A stretch of 37,633 nucleotides of DNA, from contig CANRPB010000006.1 of the NCBI GenBank assembly GCA_947632415.1, positions 1 through 37,633 of the forward strand. The letters run 5' to 3'. The DNA comes from an uncultured Bacilli bacterium. GTDB taxonomy: Bacteria > Bacillota_I > Bacilli_A > RF39 > UBA660. The notes beneath the pieces are model-generated. The model was not told where the DNA came from, made no database searches, and was given only the letters and a program-made list of their open reading frames with translations. Positions 31,493-37,633 of the stretch are shown one piece after another. Made by a program: the position numbers and the translations under genes. Position 1 is the first letter of the stretch. The number at the start of each line of letters is the position of its first letter.

Positions 31493-32947
31493 ATGGAGTT
31501 GGATTTAAATACAATAAAGGATTTGGATTCTAAGCATTTATTTAAGTTGTTATTGCCGGTTATTAATGATGTTTTTTTATCTTTTAAGTATGTAGGAATA
31601 GGTGGGGCTAAGTATAGAAAAATTGTTTTATCGGAAATAAAAAAGTCTAAAGAGACGTATTTGGGAAATGGTTCTTATGCTGTGTTTATAGAGAAAAAAA
31701 TTACAGATGAATTGCATAGGATTGTTCGTGAGTCTTTGGCAATTAAGGATGTTTCATTTGAGATAATAAGTAATTATATTAATCAATATTTTGGTGCTGA
31801 TGCTTTGAATAATTTGAAAAAATTGTTTGCTTTTTTTGAGGATTTTTCTTTTGTACCTAGTATGGATTTGTTGATTGGTTTATTGAGGAAGAATAAAGGT
31901 TTTTTTGAAACAGTTGAGTGTGTATTTAAGGATTATTGCTTGCAAATAATGTCTTGTGAAGATATACTTAATAGTAATTTTTTTATTATGATAATTGATT
32001 CATATTGTATTGTTAATAATGTTGAGATAGATAGTTTTTTTGGTAATGTTGAAGCTGATGGTGGTGTTTTTCATGATGGTATTAATGTTTATTTGAGGGA
32101 AGTTGATAGGAAACCTGTGTTAACAAATGAGCAGGAAGTTCAGCTTGTCAGTAGAATTAAGGCTTTTGATGGAAGTGCTAAAAAGCAGTTTATGGAGAGT
32201 AATTTAAAGTTAGTGGTTAATATTGCTAAAAAATATTGTAATTGTGGTTTATCATTTTTAGATTTAATACAGGCTGGTAATTTAGGATTGATGAAGGCAG
32301 TTGATGGTTATGATGTAGGAATGGGGTATAGATTTTCTACTTATGCGTTTTATAATATTAGGAATGCGATTATTTGTGCTATTAATGATAAGGATGTTAG
32401 ATTGTCTAGTTATTTACATGGTAGTTTTTGCACATATAATATGGTGTATGAATCTTTGAAGAATGAGTTGGGAAGGGTTCCTACAGTGGTGGAGCTTGCT
32501 GATAAGGTGGGAATTTCTGTTTCAAATGTTCAAGAATTGCTTAGTTTTTATGTTGATATTTTAATTGGTGATGTTTCTTCATTAGAGTTTTCACAAGATG
32601 TATTATTATTTGATAAAAAAAGTACAGATAATCATAAAGGTAATATGAAAAGGGAAGATTTTTTAAAAATGTTGAGGTTGTTAAGATCTCCTATTTTTGA
32701 AAAAGTGCTTGGTATGTTGTCAGTTAAGGAGGCAATAATTATTTCTTTAAGGTTGGGATATGTTGATGAAAAATTTTTTTCTACGGAGTCTATTGCTAAG
32801 TTTTTAGGAATGAATGAAGTGGAAGTGAGGGAAATAGTTAAGAAGGTTTTAATAGTTTACAAAGAATGTTTTAATGATTTTATAGATGGCGCTATTGAAG
32901 TTTTGACTGATCAAAGTAGAGTATTATCTCTTGGCAATTTAGAATAA
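31493..32947 (+). CDS. Sigma-70 family RNA polymerase sigma factor with long N-terminal extension
   Basis: Residues ~196-484 form a sigma factor: region 1.2/2.1 (INVYLREVDRKPVLTNEQEVQLVSRI), region 2 (ESNLKLVVNIAKKY, LSFLDLIQAGNLGLMKAVDGYD, YRFSTYAFYNIRNAI), region 3 (GRVPTVVELADKVGIS) and region 4 (SVKEAIIISLRLGY ... STESIAKFLGMNEVEVREIVKKVL). The first ~195 residues match no domain I know. A segment in it (GSYAVFIEKKITDELHRIV) vaguely echoes the FSTYAFYNIRNAIICAI helix, so it may be a decayed duplicate of region 2; that is speculative. Region 2.4 departs from the housekeeping consensus (NAIICAIND), so promoter choice likely differs. A strong aggggg site precedes the ATG. Confidence 0.85.
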   Translation: MELDLNTIKDLDSKHLFKLLLPVINDVFLSFKYVGIGGAKYRKIVLSEIKKSKETYLGNGSYAVFIEKKITDELHRIVRESLAIKDVSFEIISNYINQYFGADALNNLKKLFAFFEDFSFVPSMDLLIGLLRKNKGFFETVECVFKDYCLQIMSCEDILNSNFFIMIIDSYCIVNNVEIDSFFGNVEADGGVFHDGINVYLREVDRKPVLTNEQEVQLVSRIKAFDGSAKKQFMESNLKLVVNIAKKYCNCGLSFLDLIQAGNLGLMKAVDGYDVGMGYRFSTYAFYNIRNAIICAINDKDVRLSSYLHGSFCTYNMVYESLKNELGRVPTVVELADKVGISVSNVQELLSFYVDILIGDVSSLEFSQDVLLFDKKSTDNHKGNMKREDFLKMLRLLRSPIFEKVLGMLSVKEAIIISLRLGYVDEKFFSTESIAKFLGMNEVEVREIVKKVLIVYKECFNDFIDGAIEVLTDQSRVLSLGNLE

Positions 32948-32969
32948 TTTTATATTTGTTGATGGAAGT

Positions 32970-32991
32970 GCAAGATTTTTCTTGTTTTTTT
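32970..32991 (+). terminator. Terminator after the sigma factor gene
   Basis: GCAAGA pairs with TCTTGT (one G-U) around TTTT and continues into a T run. Confidence 0.5.
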
Positions 32992-33060
32992 AATGTAAAG
33001 ATTTAGTATTATTTGGTAATTAATTATTTGTGTGATAAAATTAGTGATGAGGTTTTTTAT

Positions 33061-35802
33061 ATGGATGAGAACAAGTATTTAATAATTATAGATGGTGATG
33101 ATAAGACTAAGGAAGTACAGTATTATAAAAAAGATGATTCATCGTATAATATAAAATATCATAATGGTAAAAGAGAATATCCTTATAGTTTTAAGAGAGT
33201 CCAAATTAAGGATAGTTGTGAGAGTTTAGATATTATTAATTATGATTATTATTATAAAAATCAATTGCTTCTTAATATTGAAAAGATTTTGAAATTTGAT
33301 GATATAATAAAGGTATTTTATGATAATGGTGATAGTCGATTATTTTTTTCTGATGATATTGTAGAAGGAACTAAAGCTAATAGTGTAGTTGGTAATGTTA
33401 TGGATTATTATAAGGAAATATCAAAATATGTTAGTGATGGAGATAAGGAGAGTAATGATCATAAGAATACTTTTCTTTATAATGAGTATAGTAAATTAAA
33501 CTATGTTCATAAGGATAGTATTTTAAATGTTTTTTTAAATAAATATGATCTTTCTGAATCTAGTGATTTTCCTTGTAATGTAATTTTTCCTTTTGGGTTT
33601 AATAATAGTCAAAAGGAGGCTGTTTTGAATGTTTTTAAGAGTAATATATCGATAATTGAAGGTCCTCCTGGTACTGGTAAAACTTTTACAATTTTAAATT
33701 TGATTATTAATTTAGCGTTTGTTCAAAATAAAAAAGTTGCTGTTGTATCTAATAATAATGAAGCAGTTAAGAATGTTAAGCAGAAGTTGACGAAGTATGG
33801 TTTTGATTTTATTTTGGCAAGTTTGGGTAAGTTTTCAAATAGGGATAGTTTTTTTTCTAATCTTCCTGAATTTAAAGTTGATGATTTTTTTTCTGATGAT
33901 GATATCGATGATTTATTTGCTGTTTGTAAGGGTTTAGAGGAAAAGTTGGATGTTTTTTTGAATCAAAATAAGTATATGGTTGAACTTGAAAGAAAGATAG
34001 ATGCTTTTTGCCTTGAACAGAAACATTTTGATATTTATTATAAAAATTGGGATATTGAAGAGATTGAGAAATTATCGTTTTATAATAAAAGTGATGATGA
34101 AATATTGGATTTAATAGCGGATTTACAATCTAGTAATGGTAGTATTAATTTGTTTTGGAAGATAAAGATGTATTTGAAACATGGTTTAAAGAATTTGGAT
34201 AAGGGTGTTGCTGATTATATTTTAATGTTACAGCGTGAGTATTATGAATTAAAGTTAAAGAGGTTACGTGATGAATATAATTTTATAAAAAATGAGTTGA
34301 AAAGTAATAATTTTGATCAATTAAAGCAAGATTATTGTGATGTTTGTATTAAAATTTTGAAAAAGTTATTGTATCAAAGATATGTTGGGAAGGAGTGTGT
34401 TTTTACTAATAATAATTACAAGAATAATATGGAAGAATTTATGTCTTTATTTCCAATTGTTTTGAGTACAACGTATTCACTTAGAAATTCTATTCCTAAG
34501 GATTTTCTGTTTGATTATGTGATTATAGATGAGTCTTCACAGGTTGATTTACTTGCTGGTTGTCTTGCATTATCTTGTGCTAAGAATGCGGTTATTGTTG
34601 GTGATTCTAAGCAGTTACCTCAAATTGTTGATAATAAGATTAAAAGGTATATTGGTGATAGAAAGGTTGATGTTTGTCATGATTATTTTTGTAACAATAT
34701 TTTGAGTGCTATGCATAGGCTTTATGATGATTATATTCCTTCAACTGTTTTGTTGGAGCATTATAGATGCCATCCTAAGATTATTGAGTTTTGTAATAGA
34801 CGTTATTATGATGGTAGGTTAGTGGCTTATGAGCAGGAATGTCATAAGGATGTTAAAAATCCTTTAGTTTTATATTATACTGTTTCTGGATGTCATATGC
34901 GTAGATTAACTTGGGGGAATAAGGGTGTTCTTAATGAAAGAGAGTTGGAAGTTATAAAGAAGGAAATATTAGATGATCGAGTGGCTGATTATTCTTGTAA
35001 TGATATTGGAATTGTTACTCCATATCGTTTGCAAGCTGATAATATTTCGGCTAGTGTTGATGAGGGAATTGAAAGTGATACTGTCCATAAATATCAGGGA
35101 AGGGAAAAGGATTTAGTTATTATGTCTACTGTTATTGATAGTTCATTAGATGGTAAGAAATGTATTAAATTTGTCGATGATCCTTGTATGGTAAATGTTT
35201 CGATTTCACGGGCTATTAAACAGTTTGTTTTGGTTACAGATAATAAACTTTTTAATGAAAATGGTAATGAAATTAAGGCTTTTATTAAGTATATTAAGTA
35301 TAATACTTTAGATTCTGAGATAGTTGATAGTAATTTGGTTTCAATTTTTGATTTGCTTTATAAGGATTATTCTAAAAAGTTGGATTCTTTGAATAAAAGA
35401 TTATTGCATAGACTTCGTTATAGGAGTGAAAATATTATGGATACGGTTTTAGATAAGATTTTTATGAGTGAAAAGTTTAAGGATTTTAAGTATTTACCAC
35501 AAGTTTTATTGAAAAATTGCATTAAATCGTATGATAATTTGTCTTTTGAAGAGAAAAGATATATTGACAATAATGCTTCATTTGATTTTGTTATATATGA
35601 TAGTATGTGTTTGAAACCGGTTTTATTTATTGAGGTTGATGGTTTTGCTTTTCATTTTAATAATCCTGTTCAGTTGAAGAAAGATAGATTAAAGGATAGT
35701 ATTGCTAAGAAGAATAATATTTGTTTATTGAGGTTTAGAACTGATAAGTTATTTTCGGAAGAAGATGTTGTTAATATCATTTTGAATGCTTTGGGTATTT
35801 GA
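33061..35802 (+). CDS. SF1 helicase (AAA_11/AAA_12 type) with C-terminal PD-(D/E)XK nuclease domain
   Basis: Start at ATG 33061 behind gatgagg; the track's TTG 33013 lacks a ribosome-binding site. The 913-residue protein has an N-terminal ~180-residue region, then Walker A GPPGTGKT (~201), a long coiled insertion (~270-450), motif II DYVIIDESSQ (~490), motif III VGDSKQLPQI, motif IV EHYRCHPKIIEF, motif V DTVHKYQGREKDLVIMS and motif VI VNVSISRAIKQFVLVTD. The C-terminus carries a DUF2726-like nuclease core (SFDFVIYD ... LFIEVDGFAFHF at ~858, then K/R-rich helix). Helicase-nuclease fusions of this kind occur in DNA repair and anti-phage systems. No methylase or partner gene is adjacent. Confidence 0.88.
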   Translation: MDENKYLIIIDGDDKTKEVQYYKKDDSSYNIKYHNGKREYPYSFKRVQIKDSCESLDIINYDYYYKNQLLLNIEKILKFDDIIKVFYDNGDSRLFFSDDIVEGTKANSVVGNVMDYYKEISKYVSDGDKESNDHKNTFLYNEYSKLNYVHKDSILNVFLNKYDLSESSDFPCNVIFPFGFNNSQKEAVLNVFKSNISIIEGPPGTGKTFTILNLIINLAFVQNKKVAVVSNNNEAVKNVKQKLTKYGFDFILASLGKFSNRDSFFSNLPEFKVDDFFSDDDIDDLFAVCKGLEEKLDVFLNQNKYMVELERKIDAFCLEQKHFDIYYKNWDIEEIEKLSFYNKSDDEILDLIADLQSSNGSINLFWKIKMYLKHGLKNLDKGVADYILMLQREYYELKLKRLRDEYNFIKNELKSNNFDQLKQDYCDVCIKILKKLLYQRYVGKECVFTNNNYKNNMEEFMSLFPIVLSTTYSLRNSIPKDFLFDYVIIDESSQVDLLAGCLALSCAKNAVIVGDSKQLPQIVDNKIKRYIGDRKVDVCHDYFCNNILSAMHRLYDDYIPSTVLLEHYRCHPKIIEFCNRRYYDGRLVAYEQECHKDVKNPLVLYYTVSGCHMRRLTWGNKGVLNERELEVIKKEILDDRVADYSCNDIGIVTPYRLQADNISASVDEGIESDTVHKYQGREKDLVIMSTVIDSSLDGKKCIKFVDDPCMVNVSISRAIKQFVLVTDNKLFNENGNEIKAFIKYIKYNTLDSEIVDSNLVSIFDLLYKDYSKKLDSLNKRLLHRLRYRSENIMDTVLDKIFMSEKFKDFKYLPQVLLKNCIKSYDNLSFEEKRYIDNNASFDFVIYDSMCLKPVLFIEVDGFAFHFNNPVQLKKDRLKDSIAKKNNICLLRFRTDKLFSEEDVVNIILNALGI

Positions 35803-35913
35803 TGATGGTATGTGGAATATTTTGTTTTCTTTATATTTGTTTTAATTATTTTTCTAAGTAGACATTATTTGTTTATTTTGGTAAAATATTTTTATAATAA
35901 TAAAGGGGTTAAT

Positions 35914-37083
35914 ATGAAGAAGATTATATTTAAGGGTGTTTTTTTATTTTATTTGTTGTTTTTTTCTGTAAGTGTTAGGGCGATTGATACATATTCGCAT
36001 AATGCTGTTATGTATAATTTGAATGATGATAAGGTTATTTTTGAAAAGAATAAGGATGAGAGGGTAAAGATTGCTAGTTTAACTAAAATAATGACTGCGA
36101 TTATTACTTTGGAGAATGTTGATGATATTCATGGTGTTGTTGAGATGCCACGGGAGGCTTTTGAGGATTTGGATGGTTATGCGACTTCTGGTATTTCGGT
36201 TGGTGATATTGTAACTTATGAGGATTTGTTGTATGGAATAATGCTTCCGAGTGGTGCTGATTGTGCTAATGCTCTTGCTATTAGTGTGGCTGGTAGTATT
36301 GATAATTTTGTTTCGATGATGAATGTAAAAGCTCGTGATTTGGGTATGAATGATACTTTTTTTTCAAATCCTATTGGTAAAGATTTGGATAATTATTCTA
36401 CGGTTAGTGATGTCGCGATTATGTTAAAGTATGCTCTTAATAATGAGGAGTTTTATAAGTTGTTTACTACTAGGAATTATGTTACAACTACTAATTTAAG
36501 GTTGGAGAGTACTTTGACTGAAAGGGCTAGAAGGTATAATTTGGATATTTCTAATATTTTGGGTTCTAAGACAGGATTTACGGATGAGGCTGGTTATTGT
36601 CTTGCTTCTCTTGCTTCTATAAATGGTGTTTCGTATTTACTTGTTACGGTTAAGGCTGGTACTAGTATGCCTTATCAACTTATGGATGCAATTAATTTAT
36701 ATGATTATTTTTCTTCGAATTATGGTTATAAGAGGGTACTTGAGTTTGGTAGCCCTTTGGTTACGCTTAGGGTTGGTTTGTTTAAAAGAAGTTTGAGTAT
36801 TTCTTCTGATAGTGATGTTTATTTATATCTTAATAATGATGTTTTTGTTGATGATATAACGTATGATTATGTTGGTGTTACTGATGTGGGTAGTGTTAGT
36901 AATGGTGAGTATTTGGGAAAAATAAAAATAAATTATCATGGCGATTTATTATATGAGTATGATGTTTTTTCTGATAGGAGTATGAATGATAATTGGATTA
37001 TAGTTGGTGTGTTTTTTATTTTGATGTTGACTGTATTTTACATGGTTGTTAGAAATAGAAAAAAATTTAATTTACAAATTTAG
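35914..37083 (+). CDS. D-alanyl-D-alanine carboxypeptidase (PBP5/DacA type)
   Basis: The ATG at 35914 behind aaagggg gives 389 residues; the track's start at 35812 adds a hydrophobic stretch with no ribosome-binding site. A signal peptide (MKKIIFKGVFLFYLLFFSVSVRA) is followed by the penicilloyl-serine transferase motifs SLTK (~60), PSGADCAN (~115) and SKTGFT (~215). The enzyme trims the terminal D-Ala of peptidoglycan stem peptides outside the cell. The C-terminal domain ends in a membrane helix (WIIVGVFFILMLTVFYMVV), where PBP5 usually has an amphipathic helix. Its family in spore formers includes DacB and DacF; which one this is cannot be decided. Confidence 0.9.
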   Translation: MKKIIFKGVFLFYLLFFSVSVRAIDTYSHNAVMYNLNDDKVIFEKNKDERVKIASLTKIMTAIITLENVDDIHGVVEMPREAFEDLDGYATSGISVGDIVTYEDLLYGIMLPSGADCANALAISVAGSIDNFVSMMNVKARDLGMNDTFFSNPIGKDLDNYSTVSDVAIMLKYALNNEEFYKLFTTRNYVTTTNLRLESTLTERARRYNLDISNILGSKTGFTDEAGYCLASLASINGVSYLLVTVKAGTSMPYQLMDAINLYDYFSSNYGYKRVLEFGSPLVTLRVGLFKRSLSISSDSDVYLYLNNDVFVDDITYDYVGVTDVGSVSNGEYLGKIKINYHGDLLYEYDVFSDRSMNDNWIIVGVFFILMLTVFYMVVRNRKKFNLQI

Positions 37084-37099
37084 GTGTTTTTGGTATACT
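37071..37099 (+). promoter_or_regulatory. Promoter of the small membrane protein gene
   Basis: TTTACA, 17 bases, TATACT with an extended -10 TG (TGGTATACT). The -35 lies in the last codons of the carboxypeptidase gene. Confidence 0.66.
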
Positions 37100-37126
37100 A
37101 TGGATAGATGATAAGGGAGTGATTTT

Positions 37127-37393
37127 ATGAAGGAAGCTGCTGGTGAAGCTAATTTATCTGTGATAACTATTATTTTGATGGGTATTATAAGTTTGACGTT
37201 TCTTACTATCATTCCTAGGATAATGTCTAGTATTAAGGATAAGGCATGTTGTGTTTCTAATAATGGTAAAGTTGAGTTTAAAAATTCAAAATATGTTTGT
37301 ACTTATGAATATGCAAAATCGAAGGTTAGTAATAAGTTTAATCCTGTATATACTAGTGAAAGTTTAAATAATTACAATAAACATTGTAAATAA
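37127..37393 (+). CDS. Small single-pass membrane protein, unknown function
   Basis: The 88-residue protein has a short N-terminal part (MKEAAGEANLS), one membrane helix (VITIILMGIISLTFLTIIPRIM) and an external or cytosolic tail with four Cys (KACCVSNNG, KYVCTYEYAK, NKHCK). aaggga is well placed before the ATG, and the gene has its own extended -10 promoter. The helix following a short head recalls pilin- or secretion-like small proteins, but there are no neighbours to support that. No family recognised. Confidence 0.7.
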   Translation: MKEAAGEANLSVITIILMGIISLTFLTIIPRIMSSIKDKACCVSNNGKVEFKNSKYVCTYEYAKSKVSNKFNPVYTSESLNNYNKHCK

Positions 37394-37533
37394 ATGTTTT
37401 AGTTATTTTTGCTTTGTATTTATTATTATGTTGTAAAATAGGAAGCCAGTTGAATTTGGCTTTGCTGTGTTGGATAAAAAAATATTGGCGACTGCAAATA
37501 AGTTTTTTTGAGTTTATATATTTTTGGTAAATT

Positions 37534-37560
37534 AAAAAGATAGCTTAAACTATCTTTTTA
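37534..37560. terminator. Bidirectional terminator between convergent genes
   Basis: AAAAAGATAG pairs with CTATCTTTTT around CTTAAA. The stop codon of the minus-strand fragment is in the loop. Its two arms equal those of the lon terminator. The 37394-37533 stretch before it shows only a weak AAGCCA/TGGCTT hairpin. Confidence 0.55.
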
Positions 37561-37633
37561 ATTTCATTAATTGATAAATTAGTAATTGAAGAAACCTGTT
37601 CAATGTCCATATTTAAGTTCAAAAGATTTTTAA
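37545..37633 (-). CDS. C-terminal fragment of a minus-strand gene cut by the window edge
   Basis: The minus strand is open from the window edge for 28 codons and ends LNMDIEQVSSITNLSINEIKKIV before a TAA in the loop of the terminator. The pattern (hydrophobic heptads with a ITNLS-type turn) recalls the C-terminal helices of Rpn-family PD-(D/E)XK nuclease/putative transposase proteins, where a helix-turn-helix-like tail of this kind is common. The fragment is too short to be sure. Confidence 0.4.
   Translation of the reverse strand, partial: KNLLNLNMDIEQVSSITNLSINEIKKIV

Noticed and set aside
35869-35898. TTGTTT-18-TATAAT as promoter of the carboxypeptidase gene
   Set aside because: The predicted start would fall in the ribosome-binding site, so the match is probably due to AT-rich sequence.
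35812-35913. In-frame hydrophobic extension before the carboxypeptidase
   Set aside because: The GTG at 35812 has no ribosome-binding site, and a normal signal peptide begins at the ATG at 35914 behind aaagggg.
1-37633. CRISPR array, prophage or insertion sequence
   Set aside because: No regularly spaced direct repeats, no transposase frames with terminal inverted repeats, and no phage structural genes were seen; only a possible nuclease/transposase tip at the right edge.

Overview
The window is a 37.6 kb stretch of a very AT-rich, low-GC Gram-positive genome (Bacillota, Bacilli-like). The gene order follows Bacillus (S10/spc/alpha ribosomal operon, ECF transporter, truA, rplM-rpsI), S14 is the zinc type, and TGA is used as a stop, so this is not the Mycoplasma code. 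Some features recall reduced Mollicutes-related lineages: rpmD (L30) is absent and the tmRNA tag has an odd ending. The coding strand is strongly G+T rich and the few minus-strand genes are A+C rich, as expected if the plus strand is the leading strand. I cannot assign a species; an uncultured gut-type Bacilli lineage (for example RF39-like) is my inference.

Bases 1-13249 hold a nearly gap-free ribosomal super-operon, from the 3' part of rplC through rplD-W-B, rpsS, rplV, rpsC, rplP, rpmC, rpsQ, rplN-X-E, rpsN(Z), rpsH, rplF-R, rpsE, rplO, secY, adk, map, infA, rpmJ, rpsM-K, rpoA and rplQ. It ends at a terminator whose loop contains the rplQ stop codon. Bases 13428-18238 carry ecfA1-ecfA2-ecfT, truA, a YfcE-like phosphoesterase, and rplM-rpsI behind a strong promoter and an L13-leader-like RNA.

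Bases 18250-29333 hold a lipoprotein gene (minus strand), the rnr-capA-smpB overlap operon, a polysaccharide deacetylase with Ig-like repeats, a small Tyr/Gly-rich protein (minus strand), a catalytically dead deacetylase paralogue, lon, and a pair that looks like spoVID-ysxE (LysM coat-morphogenesis protein plus CotS-like pseudokinase). The last pair, sitting next to lon as in Bacillus, suggests that the organism forms spores or descends from a spore former.

Bases 29559-31492 start with tmRNA (ssrA). A small accessory segment follows: a YefM/YoeB toxin-antitoxin pair, a near copy of the tmRNA 3' end (possible attachment site), one hypothetical gene, and two short promoter-terminator units without ORFs that share a CCTAGGAAA motif (candidate small RNAs). 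Bases 31493-37633 hold a sigma-70 factor with an unexplained ~195-residue N-terminal extension, a 900-residue SF1 helicase with a C-terminal PD-(D/E)XK nuclease domain, a D-Ala-D-Ala carboxypeptidase, a small membrane protein, and the 3' tip of a minus-strand gene. The best candidates for undescribed biology are the post-tmRNA segment with its paired RNA units, the extended sigma factor beside the helicase-nuclease, the deacetylase/pseudokinase pseudoenzymes, and an ECF transporter whose two ATPases both lack the switch histidine.
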